Source of the DNA: Candidatus Omnitrophota bacterium
GTDB lineage: Bacteria; Omnitrophota; Gorgyraeia; Zapsychrales; JAHFFX01
Reading direction: 5' to 3'
DNA: 38,620 bases
NCBI GenBank assembly: GCA_023247725.1
Contig: JAHFFW010000024.1
Span: 1-38,620, forward strand
Below the pieces are notes generated by a model. That model was not told the DNA's origin, ran no database searches, and saw only the letters and a list, made by a program, of their open reading frames with translations. Of this stretch, positions 25,068-33,629 are shown piece by piece (position 1 is the stretch's first letter; each line of letters begins with the position of its first letter). The translations under genes were made by a program, and so were the position numbers.

Positions 25068-25787
25068 ATGTCCCAACGCAAACCCCAGCTCATCGTCGCG
25101 CTCGACGTCGATACCGCTTGCGAAGCGAAGGCCCTGATTGACCGGCTTTCGCCGGTCGTTGAAATTTTCAAAGTCGGCAGTCAGATTTTTGTCGCAGCGG
25201 GAACCGAGATTGTGCAATATTTGAATGAACGCAATAAGGGTATTTTTTTGGATTTGAAATTCCATGATATCCCCAACACCGTGGCGAATGCGGCGGCGGC
25301 CGCGGTTCGAACGATCGGCCGCCCAAAGGGGGTCAGCATGTATTCGGTGCATACGCAGGGCGGCCTCAAGATGCTTGCGGCCGCGGCCGCCGCCGCGGTC
25401 CATCAATCAAAGGAATTAAAGATTCTAAAGCCTTTGGGCTTAGGGATTACCGTCTTGACAAGCGAAATGAAAACCGATAACATACACCAACTTGTTTTGG
25501 AAAGGGCGCACTTGGCTAAAAAGGCAGGACTCGATGGAGTTGTGGCATCCGTTGCGGAGGCGTTTTTACTCCGTCGAGAATTTGGTCAAGACTTCATCAT
25601 CGTGACTCCCGGAATCCGACCGGAAGGCGAATCGGCGCAAGACCAGCAAAGGATCGCTACGCCGGCCCAGGCCGTTCAAGATGGCAGTGACTATCTGGTC
25701 GTGGGCCGTCCCATCGTGAAGGCCAAAGACCCGCTTTCTTCTGCTAAAAAAATTTTAAAAGAAATCCAATCTCGGCCTTCGTCTTAA
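25068..25787 (+). CDS. pyrF: Orotidine 5'-phosphate decarboxylase
   Basis: This 239-residue TIM-barrel enzyme has the substrate-binding VALDVDT, KVGSQIF and the catalytic D-x-K-x-x-D-I pattern in FLDLKFHDIPNTVANAA, plus TPGIRPEG and YLVVGRPI near the end. It makes UMP, the last step of the pathway. The V-ATPase genes start 27 bp downstream on the same strand, so read-through is likely. Confidence 0.96.
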   Translation: MSQRKPQLIVALDVDTACEAKALIDRLSPVVEIFKVGSQIFVAAGTEIVQYLNERNKGIFLDLKFHDIPNTVANAAAAAVRTIGRPKGVSMYSVHTQGGLKMLAAAAAAAVHQSKELKILKPLGLGITVLTSEMKTDNIHQLVLERAHLAKKAGLDGVVASVAEAFLLRREFGQDFIIVTPGIRPEGESAQDQQRIATPAQAVQDGSDYLVVGRPIVKAKDPLSSAKKILKEIQSRPSS

Positions 25788-25814
25788 ATAGGCAATTTTT
25801 GTAGGAGACCCTTC

Positions 25815-26429
25815 ATGTCTCAACAAGTTCAGGAACTGATCGACAAAATCAAATCCGAAGGCATTGAGGCCGCGCAAAAAAAGGCGCAGGAAATTGAAAC
25901 AGCGGCGGAATTGAAGGCTCAGGAAATTCTTAAGAAGGCCCGCGAACAATCCGAAACGATGCTTTTGCAAGCCCGAGAGGAGATTCAAAAGTCAAGACAG
26001 GCAGCCGAGGCGGCCATCGGGCAAGCGGCCCGCGATACCGTTCTTGCCTTAAGGGAAGAAGTCTTGCGGATTCTCGACCGGATCCTGGTGCAGAATGTTT
26101 CATCGGCGCTAAGTCCGGAACAACTGGGGCGGATTATTGAAACAGCCATCAAACATTTTGTGCAGAAGTCTTCCGGAAATACCGATATCCGGGTTCTCTT
26201 GAGCCCCGCTGACTTGGAACAATTGAAAAAAGGTTTTTGGGCCAAACTGCAAAATGAATTGAAAAAACCCATCCGTTTTTTTTCTTCCGACGACATCCAC
26301 CGAGGGTTTACCATTAGCTTCGATGGCGGTAAATCCAGCTTTGACTTTTCCGCTACCAGCCTTGCCGAATATCTTGGATCATATTTGAATAACGAACTGG
26401 CCGACCTGGTTAAAACTTCCGTAAAATAG
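25815..26429 (+). CDS. ntpE: V-type ATPase subunit E
   Basis: This 204-residue protein has a long Ala/Glu/Lys/Gln-rich coiled coil (residues 5-70) and a globular C-terminal half, as in the peripheral-stalk subunit E of V/A-type ATPases. The stalk ties the catalytic head to subunit I. No subunit G/H gene is seen in the operon. GGAGACCC precedes the start, and the stop is TAG. Confidence 0.85.
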   Translation: MSQQVQELIDKIKSEGIEAAQKKAQEIETAAELKAQEILKKAREQSETMLLQAREEIQKSRQAAEAAIGQAARDTVLALREEVLRILDRILVQNVSSALSPEQLGRIIETAIKHFVQKSSGNTDIRVLLSPADLEQLKKGFWAKLQNELKKPIRFFSSDDIHRGFTISFDGGKSSFDFSATSLAEYLGSYLNNELADLVKTSVK

Positions 26430-26438
26430 AAGAACATC

Positions 26439-26999
26439 ATGGGTCAAATATATTATTATTTTGTCGCCAGCCTTCCGACTCTTTTCTGGGATGCCACCCC
26501 GCCTTTTTTGGCCGAAGAATTTCTGGAGAAATCCCGGTCCTATTTGAATGAAACCGACGAGAGATTGCTGGAAGATCTCCTCGATCCCGGTGCGGATGGA
26601 CCGGGGCATTTCAAAAATTCCCTTTTGGAGACGTGGCAAAAGTTTTCCCATGATTTGCGCAATGAATTGGCCTATGCGCGGGCCGTGAAGGCCGGTAAAG
26701 ATCCCACCCGTTTCCTGCGCGGTCCCCTCGCCGGAGAGTTCTCTCTAACCGAAATCGTTCGACAAGCGACGGGAACTGATGATCCCCTGAGTGCAGAAAA
26801 GGTTTTGGATTTTTATCGGTGGCAATATCTGGAAGATCTGGGCCGATTTCATTATTTTGATTTCGAATCGCTGTTAGTGTACGGGCTAAAACTCCAAATC
26901 CTGGAGCGTTACCAGCATATTCGTTCTACCCAAGGGCAGGAGCGGCTGACACAGTGGACCCACTCTCACCCCCGGGGTGAGAGTGGGTCGATAGTTTAG
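26439..26999 (+). CDS. DUF2764 family protein of the V-ATPase operon
   Basis: The 186-residue product begins GQIYYYFVASLPTLFWD, the hallmark of DUF2764, a family found between subunits E and A in V-ATPase operons of Chlamydiae and other bacteria lacking a standard subunit C gene. It may be a diverged subunit C (central-stalk to membrane-ring connector); that is an inference from gene position. The last 14 residues (WTHSHPRGESGSIV) are encoded by a perfect palindrome and were probably added by repeat insertion. Confidence 0.75.
   Translation: MGQIYYYFVASLPTLFWDATPPFLAEEFLEKSRSYLNETDERLLEDLLDPGADGPGHFKNSLLETWQKFSHDLRNELAYARAVKAGKDPTRFLRGPLAGEFSLTEIVRQATGTDDPLSAEKVLDFYRWQYLEDLGRFHYFDFESLLVYGLKLQILERYQHIRSTQGQERLTQWTHSHPRGESGSIV
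26957..26989. repeat. Perfect 16-bp palindrome at the end of the DUF2764 gene
   Basis: GACCCACTCTCACCCC (26957-26972) and GGGGTGAGAGTGGGTC (26974-26989) are exact reverse complements separated by a single C. It lies inside the coding frame, just before the TAG and the ribosome-binding site of subunit A. No T-run follows. Confidence 0.9.
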
Positions 27000-27010
27000 G
27001 AGGATTTTCC

Positions 27011-28750
27011 GTGGAGACGACAAGAGCGGGTAAGGTCACGGGCGTCAACGGCAATATGGTCGCTGTGGAATTTACCGATAAAGTCATGCAGAACGAAGTG
27101 GCTTTTGTCGTCGTCGGTGAAGAGAGGTTAAAGTCCGAAGTCATTCGGATCAAGGGCAGCCGAGCGGATCTGCAGGTTTTTGAAGATACGGCCAATATCC
27201 GTATTGGCGACAAGGTTGAATTTACCGGCGAACTCTTGAGTGTGGAATTAGGACCCGGCCTTTTGGGTCGGGTCTTTGACGGACTGCAAAACCCTTTGCC
27301 GGAACTCGCCCAGGCGTATGGTTTTTTTCTCAAGCGAGGCGCGTATTTAAAACCATTGGATGAGAACCGGCTTTGGAATTTCTCTCCCGCGGTTAAAGTT
27401 GGCGACCATTTACGCAGCGGGGCGAAACTCGGATCCGTGGCGGAAAAGATTTTTGATCACTGGATCATGGTTCCGTTTCAACACTGCGGTGATCTGGAAG
27501 TGATCGAAATTGCCTCGTCCGGAGATTATCGGATCGGACAAACGATTGCCACCCTCAAAGATCCTCAAGGCAAAGAGCACACCGTGACCATGAAAACAAC
27601 CTGGCCGGTCAAGATTCCCATCAAGGCTTATCATCAAAAACTCAAACCCGCCGATCCCCTCATCACAAAAATTCGTTTGATTGATACGCTCGTCCCGGTT
27701 GCCATCGGCGGAACGTTTTGCACCCCCGGTCCTTTTGGCGCGGGGAAAACAGTTTTGCAGCATCTTTTATCCCGTCATGCCGAGGTCGATATCGTCGTCG
27801 TGGCGGCTTGTGGAGAGAGAGCCGGCGAGGTGGTGGAAATTTTGCAGGAATTTCCTCACCTGGTTGATCCGCGCACCAACCGGGCTCTGATTGAGCGCAC
27901 GGTTATTATTTGCAACACGAGTTCCATGCCCGTCGCTGCCCGCGAATCGAGCGTGTATACCGCGGTTACGATCGCCGAATATTACCGGCAGATGGGATTG
28001 CATGTTTTATTGCTGGCCGATTCTACTTCTCGCTGGGCGCAGGCCATGCGGGAGATGTCAGGACGCCTGGAAGAAATTCCCGGAGAGGAAGCCTTCCCCG
28101 CGTATCTTGAAACCAGGATTGCTTCTTTTTATGAACGCGCCGGCGTCGTGCAATTAAGGAATGGCCAAACTGGCTCGGTCACAATCGGCGGGGCCGTTTC
28201 CCCGGCGGGCGGGAATTTTGAGGAGCCGGTGACGCAGGCAACGCTCAAAGTCGTCGGCGCCTTTCATGGGCTTTCTCGCGGCCGGGCGGATGCCCGGCGC
28301 TATCCGGCCATTGATCCCTTGGAGAGCTGGAGCAAATACCAGAGCTTTATCGAACCCGCAAAAGTCCATAAAGGCCGGGCCATCTTAAAGAAGAGCAACA
28401 GTGTTCATCAGATGATGAAGGTGGTTGGTGAAGAAGGGACCTCCCTCACCGAATTCATTGACTATCTTAAAGGGGAATTCTTCGACGCAGTTTATTTGCA
28501 GCAAAATGCCTTCGACAAGGTCGATGAATCAACGACGGCCGATCGGCAAAAGTATGTGGTTGACCTGATCATTCAGATCATTGAGCAGGAATTCCAGTTT
28601 GAATCCAAAGAAGCCGCCCGCCGATTTTTCCTCGAACTGCGGCAGAAATTTTTAAACTGGAATGCCGCCCGGTTTCTTTCCGAGGAATTTAAAAACGTGG
28701 AGCAGGAGATTCGCGAAAGACTGACCCAAGCCGCGGCCACGGTTTCATAA
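27011..28750 (+). CDS. ntpA: V-type ATPase catalytic subunit A
   Basis: The start is GTG 27011, 7 nt after AGGAGG. The 579-residue protein has the N-terminal beta-barrel, the subunit A-specific insert, and Walker [10 protein letters not shown] near residue 239, followed by [13 protein letters not shown] and [15 protein letters not shown] (Walker B region). The GxxGxGKT phosphate loop and catalytic-type GER motif identify the ATP-hydrolysing or synthesising subunit, not the regulatory B. Confidence 0.97.
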   Translation: METTRAGKVTGVNGNMVAVEFTDKVMQNEVAFVVVGEERLKSEVIRIKGSRADLQVFEDTANIRIGDKVEFTGELLSVELGPGLLGRVFDGLQNPLPELAQAYGFFLKRGAYLKPLDENRLWNFSPAVKVGDHLRSGAKLGSVAEKIFDHWIMVPFQHCGDLEVIEIASSGDYRIGQTIATLKDPQGKEHTVTMKTTWPVKIPIKAYHQKLKPADPLITKIRLIDTLVPVAIGGTFCTPGPFGAGKTVLQHLLSRHAEVDIVVVAACGERAGEVVEILQEFPHLVDPRTNRALIERTVIICNTSSMPVAARESSVYTAVTIAEYYRQMGLHVLLLADSTSRWAQAMREMSGRLEEIPGEEAFPAYLETRIASFYERAGVVQLRNGQTGSVTIGGAVSPAGGNFEEPVTQATLKVVGAFHGLSRGRADARRYPAIDPLESWSKYQSFIEPAKVHKGRAILKKSNSVHQMMKVVGEEGTSLTEFIDYLKGEFFDAVYLQQNAFDKVDESTTADRQKYVVDLIIQIIEQEFQFESKEAARRFFLELRQKFLNWNAARFLSEEFKNVEQEIRERLTQAAATVS

Positions 28751-28760
28751 AGGATCATTC

Positions 28761-30068
28761 ATGCAAAAAGTGTACAACCAGATCATTCAAATTGCCGGGG
28801 ACGTCATCACGGTCGAGGCCGAGGGCGTCGGTTATCGCGAGCTCGCCGAGGTGCGCAGCAAACAAGGCCTATCGTTAGCCCAGGTCATCCGCCTCGACGG
28901 CAAAAAGGTTTATTTGCAGGTTTTAACCGGAAGCCGCGGAATTTCGACTGATGACCGGGTCAGATTCTTGAATCATCCTATGCTTGTGCCTTTTACCGAA
29001 AATTTGTTGGGCCGCATTTTTACCGGGAGCGGCGAACCGCGGGACCGGGGGACATCGCTCACCGAAAATTTGATTCCCATTGGCGGGCCTTCGGTTAATC
29101 CTTCCGAACGGATCGTGCCGAAAAATATGATCCGAACCGGAATCCCGATGATCGATGTTTTTAATTCGCTCGTGGTTTCCCAAAAATTGCCGATCTTTTC
29201 CATCGCCGGAGAACCTTACAACGAACTTTTGGCGCGCATCGCCCTGCAGGCCGAGGTCGATTTGATTATTCTGGGAGGCATGGGTCTTAAATATGATGAC
29301 TATCTTTTCTTTCGCGACACGCTGGAAAAGCAGGGAGCCCTGTCGCATTCCATCCTTTTTATTCATACCGCGTCGGATCCCACCGTCGAGTGTCTCCTCG
29401 TGCCGGATTTAAGCCTCGCCGTCGCTGAACAGTTTGCCTTGCAGGGAAAAAAAGTTTTGGTGCTTCTGACCGATATGACGAATTTTTCCGATGCCTTAAA
29501 AGAAATTGCCATCACCATGGAGCAGATCCCTTCCAACCGCGGTTATCCCGGCGATCTTTATAGTCAGTTGGCGGCGCGATACGAAAAGGCCGTCGATTTT
29601 AAAGGAGCAGGCTCGGTGACCATTCTGGCGGTGACGACGATGCCGGGAGACGATGTCACGCATCCGGTACCGGACAACACGGGTTACATTACCGAAGGAC
29701 AATTCTATTTGCGCGGCGGACGCATCGAACCCTTTGGCTCGCTCAGCCGTTTGAAACAGCAAGTCAACGACAAGACCCGCTCTGATCATCGTGCCATGAT
29801 GGACCGGATGATTCAATTATTTGCCGATTACCGCGAAACCTTGGAAAAAAGGTCCATGGGTTTCCAGATGAGCTCGTGGGACATGAAACTCTTAAAGTAC
29901 GGCGAGCGATTCGAAAAGGAATTGATGGATTTGTCCGTTAATATCCCCCTCGAACAGGCCTTGGACCGCTGCTGGAAGATCCTCGCCGATATCTTTGATC
30001 CGGCGGAGACGGGGATTAAGGAGGCGTTGGTCAGGGAGTATTGGCCGGTGGCTCGCACTGAGAAATAA
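28761..30068 (+). CDS. ntpB: V-type ATPase subunit B
   Basis: This 435-residue non-catalytic nucleotide-binding subunit has [25 protein letters not shown] in place of a Walker A loop, and [16 protein letters not shown] and [13 protein letters not shown] typical of B subunits. It alternates with A in the head. It is 10 bp downstream of ntpA with AAAGGATC before the start. Confidence 0.97.
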   Translation: MQKVYNQIIQIAGDVITVEAEGVGYRELAEVRSKQGLSLAQVIRLDGKKVYLQVLTGSRGISTDDRVRFLNHPMLVPFTENLLGRIFTGSGEPRDRGTSLTENLIPIGGPSVNPSERIVPKNMIRTGIPMIDVFNSLVVSQKLPIFSIAGEPYNELLARIALQAEVDLIILGGMGLKYDDYLFFRDTLEKQGALSHSILFIHTASDPTVECLLVPDLSLAVAEQFALQGKKVLVLLTDMTNFSDALKEIAITMEQIPSNRGYPGDLYSQLAARYEKAVDFKGAGSVTILAVTTMPGDDVTHPVPDNTGYITEGQFYLRGGRIEPFGSLSRLKQQVNDKTRSDHRAMMDRMIQLFADYRETLEKRSMGFQMSSWDMKLLKYGERFEKELMDLSVNIPLEQALDRCWKILADIFDPAETGIKEALVREYWPVARTEK

Positions 30069-30071
30069 AAG

Positions 30072-30704
30072 ATGACGAAAATCAAACTCACCAAAGGCGA
30101 ACTTAAAAAGCAGCGCGACAGTCTTAAACAATATCAGCACTATCTTCCCACCCTGCAATTAAAAAAACAACAACTGCAGATCAAAATTTTGGAAGCGCAA
30201 GAACGCTGGCAAAAGTTAAAACAGAAAGCCACTCAGCACGAAGAAGCCATCCGCCAGTGGGCCGGGCTTTTTGCTGACCCGGTTCATTCTGAGGATCCGT
30301 TAGATTTTAAAAAATGGATCACCCCGACCCGGATCTTGACCGATCAAACCAATATTGCCGGCGCCAATATCCCCATTTTTAAGGAAATCCATTTTCCCGA
30401 CGTGGATTATGATTTTTATGAAGTCCCTCTGTGGGTTGATACCGCTTTTTCGCGTTTGCGCGAGTTGATTTCTTTTTTGAGCGAGATGTTCGTTCTGGAA
30501 AAACAGATTGAGATCCTTCGCCAGGAATTGAGGATTACGACTCAGCGGGTGAACCTTTTTGAAAAGATCAAAATTCCCGAATGCCAGGACCATATCCGCC
30601 GGATCCGAATTTACCTGGGGGATCAGCAAGCCAATGCCGTGGGCATCAGCAAGGTCGCGAAGAATAAAATTTTGGAGAAAGATTTGGAAGAGGCCTTAGC
30701 GTGA
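30072..30704 (+). CDS. ntpD: V-type ATPase subunit D
   Basis: The 210-residue protein begins KIKLTKGELKKQRDSLKQYQ, matching the conserved start of subunit D (central rotor shaft), and is mostly two long helices. It starts 3 bp after ntpB. No subunit F gene, the usual partner on the shaft, is visible. Its 3' end runs into a hairpin repeat. Confidence 0.9.
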   Translation: MTKIKLTKGELKKQRDSLKQYQHYLPTLQLKKQQLQIKILEAQERWQKLKQKATQHEEAIRQWAGLFADPVHSEDPLDFKKWITPTRILTDQTNIAGANIPIFKEIHFPDVDYDFYEVPLWVDTAFSRLRELISFLSEMFVLEKQIEILRQELRITTQRVNLFEKIKIPECQDHIRRIRIYLGDQQANAVGISKVAKNKILEKDLEEALA

Positions 30705-30706
30705 AG

Positions 30707-30746
30707 CGTATCTCGTTTAAAAACACTTCACGTTTCACGAGATACG
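30707..30746. repeat. Hairpin repeat between ntpD and ntpI
   Basis: CGTATCTCGT (30707-30716) and ACGAGATACG (30737-30746) form a perfect 10-bp stem. Additional words CGTGAAG (overlapping the ntpD stop) and CTTCACG allow alternative pairing. Confidence 0.75.
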
Positions 30747-30756
30747 AGGAACGAAC

Positions 30757-32505
30757 ATGATTGTTCCCATGAAAAAAATTTTTATCGTCACCCAGGATCA
30801 CGATCAATGGCAAGCGCTTTATGTCTTGCGCGATGCGGGAATGGTCCACATCGAACCTTTGCAGACCCCGGGGGGCAGGAAGCTTGAAGAAATCAGGAAC
30901 GATATCGATCGGCTCAAAGAAACGATCCGCATCTTGGAGGATTATGAACAACAAGAGCCACAGGACAAAGGCGATTGGAAAGACATTGTTCAGGAAGTTT
31001 TGCAAAAGAAGGACGAATCGGAAACCATTCAAGAACGAAGGCGCCAGCGGCAAATGCTGCTCAAACAATGGGAGCCGTGGGGGGATTTTAATCCCGACGA
31101 CATTCATAAGCTGGCCGAACACGGGATTGACCTGCAATTGGTTGAGCTCTCGCCCGGTGAATGGAGGAGTTTGAAATCTCCCCCCGACGTTCTCATCATT
31201 CCCATCAGTGAAAGCAAAGACCTCGTTCGGATCGTGACGGTAAGCCGGAAGAAGCTTGAACTTCCTTTGAGAAGATTGGTTTTGCCCTGTGCCGGTATCG
31301 CCGAGCTTAAAGCAGAAGAATCTCAGGATGCAGCGACTCTCAGACAAAACCAAAAACGCCTTGAAGAATTGGCCAAAACGGTTCCGGCTTTACAAAAAAT
31401 TTTAACTCGCCTCACGCAGGACGAGCATTTGCAAACGATCGCCGCCGCGACTGGTCATGAGGCAGGGCTGAGGATCCTCAAAGGTTATATCCCTGTGGAT
31501 GCCGTTGCGCCATTGACGCAGCTGGCGAAGAATCATCAATGGGGAATGAGTATTGAGGATCCGTCGGACGAAGATCATCCCCCGACGCTTATCCGTAATC
31601 CGCGCTGGATTGAGATGATTAAACCAGTTTTTAAATTTATGAATTCCATTCCCGGATACCGCGAGTTGGATGTGAGCCTTTTTTTTCTCATTTTTCTGTC
31701 GATCTTTTTCGGGATTTTAATCGGCGATGCAGGATATGGAATCCTTTTTATCCTGATGGCGGCTATTGCGCAAAAAAAACTTCGGCCGCAGATGCCAGCG
31801 TCTCTGACTTTCTATTTGATTTATTCGATGAGTGCCTTGGCGATCATCTGGGGTTTATTGACGGGAACGTTTTTCGGAACGAAACTCTTTGGGATCAAAC
31901 CCTTATTTCCTTGGTTGACCTTGAACCCGAACGTTCAATTGGTGTGTTTTCTTCTCGGTGCCATTCATTTGAGCATTGCCCACGTTTGGCGGGCGATCAA
32001 CCGACTCAATTCGGTCACGGCCTTGGCCGAGATCGGCTGGCTGATGATCGTGTGGGCCTGTTTTTTCTTTACGCGCCTGCTCATCCTCAATCAGCCGCTA
32101 CCGAAGTTCATCAATATCTTCTTGATCGTTGGACCGGGGCTGGTCATTCTCTTTAATCAACCCCGGAAAAATATTCTTGCCGGAATGGGTTTAGGGCTGG
32201 GCGATTTTCTTTTGAACGTCATGAGTTTTTTTGGCGATGCGGTTTCTTATATCCGTTTATTTGCCGTCGGGTTGGCGGGCGTGTCGGTTGCGGACGCATT
32301 CAATCAGATGGCGCTCTCGGCGGGTTTTACTAAACTTCCCATGGCCTTATTGGCCATTGTTATTCTTGTGGTTGGTCATGCGCTCAATATGGTCCTGGCC
32401 TTATTCGGCGTTTTGGTGCACGGGATCCGGCTTAATTTGCTGGAATTCTCGTCGCATTTGGGAATGGAATGGACGGGCAAGGAGTATGATCCGTTACGGA
32501 AATGA
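30757..32505 (+). CDS. ntpI: V-type ATPase subunit I (membrane stator)
   Basis: This 582-residue protein has a cytoplasmic N-terminal half with coiled coils (residues 40-100 and 180-220) and a C-terminal half with seven or eight membrane helices. The helix with the stator arginine reads SYIRLFAVGLAGVSVADAFN, and GDAGYG occurs at the membrane entry. It forms the ion half-channels against the K ring. A second possible start at residue 5 (PMKKIFIV) cannot be excluded. Confidence 0.95.
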   Translation: MIVPMKKIFIVTQDHDQWQALYVLRDAGMVHIEPLQTPGGRKLEEIRNDIDRLKETIRILEDYEQQEPQDKGDWKDIVQEVLQKKDESETIQERRRQRQMLLKQWEPWGDFNPDDIHKLAEHGIDLQLVELSPGEWRSLKSPPDVLIIPISESKDLVRIVTVSRKKLELPLRRLVLPCAGIAELKAEESQDAATLRQNQKRLEELAKTVPALQKILTRLTQDEHLQTIAAATGHEAGLRILKGYIPVDAVAPLTQLAKNHQWGMSIEDPSDEDHPPTLIRNPRWIEMIKPVFKFMNSIPGYRELDVSLFFLIFLSIFFGILIGDAGYGILFILMAAIAQKKLRPQMPASLTFYLIYSMSALAIIWGLLTGTFFGTKLFGIKPLFPWLTLNPNVQLVCFLLGAIHLSIAHVWRAINRLNSVTALAEIGWLMIVWACFFFTRLLILNQPLPKFINIFLIVGPGLVILFNQPRKNILAGMGLGLGDFLLNVMSFFGDAVSYIRLFAVGLAGVSVADAFNQMALSAGFTKLPMALLAIVILVVGHALNMVLALFGVLVHGIRLNLLEFSSHLGMEWTGKEYDPLRK

Positions 32506-32531
32506 TTTTATTTAAGTGAAAGGAGTCAAAC

Positions 32532-32999
32532 GTGGACGCTTCTTTAGCCGCATTCATTCGGGATTTCGGGGAGATTTGTGTGGTTGCCATCGCTTCGTTG
32601 GGATCATCCTTAGGGGTGTTGGCCGCAGCCTTGTCCGCTGTCGGCGGCATCAAGAAATGTTACCTGCAAAATAAACCGATCCCCGGCGTTCTGGTCGTTT
32701 ATATTGCCGCCCCGGTTTCCCAGACGATTTACGGATTGATTTTAATGCTGCAGCTCATTCCGGTCATGAATAAAAGTCCGTACCTGGGACTATTTGGAAT
32801 TATGGCAGGGTTGGGCTTAGCGGTTTCTGCCTACGGTCAAGGAAAGATCGGCGCTGCCGCGGCGGATGCGGCTTGCGAGACCGGAAAAGGCGATCCCAAA
32901 TATATCATTGCTTTAGGGATTATCGAAACTGTGGCGCTTTTTGTGATGGTCTTTGCGATTCTGGGTCTGGGGACGATCAAGGGGCCGGCCGGGGGATAA
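32532..32999 (+). CDS. ntpK: V-type ATPase subunit K (rotor-ring proteolipid)
   Basis: The start is GTG 32532 with AGGAG 7 nt before it. The 155-residue hydrophobic protein holds four membrane helices (a doubled hairpin). The ion-binding Glu132 lies in IIETVALF. Residues that match the Na+ site of Enterococcus hirae NtpK are Ser63 (for T64), Gln64 (Q65), Tyr67 (Y68), Gln103 (Q110) and Glu132 (E139), seen in PVSQTIYG and AYGQGKIG. Only one carboxylate per doubled hairpin is found, as in NtpK. Na+ coupling is inferred. It is the last gene of the operon. Confidence 0.93.
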   Translation: MDASLAAFIRDFGEICVVAIASLGSSLGVLAAALSAVGGIKKCYLQNKPIPGVLVVYIAAPVSQTIYGLILMLQLIPVMNKSPYLGLFGIMAGLGLAVSAYGQGKIGAAAADAACETGKGDPKYIIALGIIETVALFVMVFAILGLGTIKGPAGG

Positions 33000-33001
33000 C
33001 T

Positions 33002-33058
33002 CCGCTTCATCCATATAATTATTATGGAAAGCGGGGTAGAGCATCTGACTTACCATTA
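33002..33058 (+). repeat. Hairpin and tRNA-Val-like fragment after ntpK
   Basis: A hairpin with stems CCGCTT/AAGCGG and CCATA/TATGG (33002-33034) is directly followed by GGTAGAGCATCTGACTTACC and ATTAG (33035-33058). That second piece resembles the D-arm and anticodon arm of a tRNA-Val (loop CTTACCA, anticodon TAC). No T-arm or acceptor follows. It looks like a tRNA relic, with no T-run for a terminator. Confidence 0.5.
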
Positions 33059-33065
33059 GAAACTT

Positions 33066-33139
33066 GGACGAATAGCTCAGTTGGTCAGAGCACTTGACTT
33101 ACATTCAAGAGGTCGAAGGTTCGAGCCCTTCTTCGTCCA
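33066..33139 (+). tRNA. tRNA-Val (anticodon TAC)
   Basis: The cloverleaf has acceptor GGACGAA/TTCGTCC, D-arm GCTC/GAGC, anticodon stem CTTGA/TCAAG with loop CTTACAT (anticodon TAC, codon GTA), variable AGGTC, and T-arm GAAGG-TTCGAGC-CCTTC. The discriminator is A. CCA is not encoded (the next bases are TTG), unlike tRNA-Arg. Confidence 0.93.
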
Positions 33140-33180
33140 TTGATTTGGTGAGAGCCTCTGCCCCGACTTCCCTAAGCAAA

Positions 33181-33286
33181 TATTTTGAGCTGGTCAGGCT
33201 GCTTTACACGCAGAAGGTCAGAGGTTCGTCCCGACTTTACTTTAGGATTGGATTGAGAATGAAGTCGGGACGTCCTCCACCGCCCA
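33181..33286 (+). pseudogene. tRNA-Val-like relic with a T-loop hairpin insertion
   Basis: GAGCTGGTCAG, then GCTGCTTTACACGCAG (an anticodon arm with TAC), AAGGTC and AGAGGTTC follow tRNA order. After TTC comes a 44-nt hairpin (33228-33271), and then GTCCTCCACCGCCCA, a plausible T-arm 3' strand and acceptor end. The 5' acceptor strand is not recognisable. Confidence 0.55.
33228..33271 (+). repeat. 44-nt GTCCC hairpin element (third copy)
   Basis: The stem GTCCCGACTT/AAGTCGGGAC differs from element 1 at 20303 by one compensated base pair (G-C to A-T), and the loop shares TTGA-AATGAAG. It occupies the same position, directly after GGTTC. The base-pair change with retained pairing argues that the hairpin itself is maintained. 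Confidence 0.85.
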
Positions 33287-33372
33287 TTTGAAGTGATACT
33301 CGTTAATTCACTCTCTTTATCGGTGGCTTAAAGAATAACTGGGATGCGTCGTGTCCGCGAAGAAAAATTCAC

Positions 33373-33401
33373 TTTACAACTTAGAATGAAACATTTAAAC
33401 T
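33373..33401 (+). promoter_or_regulatory. Possible promoter for tRNA-Asp
   Basis: TTTACA and TAAACT are separated by 17 nt, 32 nt upstream of the mature tRNA-Asp. Confidence 0.4.
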
Positions 33402-33433
33402 TTGTTCCTAGTTTTCAAGTAATTGAGATGTCA

Positions 33434-33508
33434 GGGCCCGTGGTGTAGCCTGGTTAACATGTCAGATTGTCGATCTGAAGATCGCGCGTTCAAATCGCGT
33501 CGGGCCCG
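33434..33508 (+). tRNA. tRNA-Asp (anticodon GTC)
   Basis: The cloverleaf has acceptor GGGCCCG/CGGGCCC, a D-arm in GTGTAGCCTGGTTAACAT, anticodon stem TCAGA/TCTGA with loop TTGTCGA (anticodon GTC), variable AGATC, and T-arm GCGCG-TTCAAAT-CGCGT. The discriminator is G. CCA is not encoded. Confidence 0.92.
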
Positions 33509-33533
33509 TCCTTCCTTGCTTTTTAAATCATCA

Positions 33534-33589
33534 GGGCCTGGTCAATACGTCACCCGCCGAATGGCAGGATTCAAATCTCGTCGGGCTCG
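33534..33589 (+). pseudogene. Degenerate tRNA-Asp-like copy
   Basis: GGGCCTG at the start and GATTCAAATCTCGTCGGGCT near the end mirror the acceptor and T-arm regions of the tRNA-Asp 100 bp upstream, but the D-arm and anticodon arm are largely lost. No cloverleaf can be drawn. Confidence 0.5.
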
Positions 33590-33629
33590 TTATGAGCGTG
33601 GCTTTCCGTTTTTGAAAGGATTTAGCACC

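Noticed and set aside
33002-33034. Intrinsic terminator after the V-ATPase operon
   Set aside because: The hairpin is good, but no T-run follows it.
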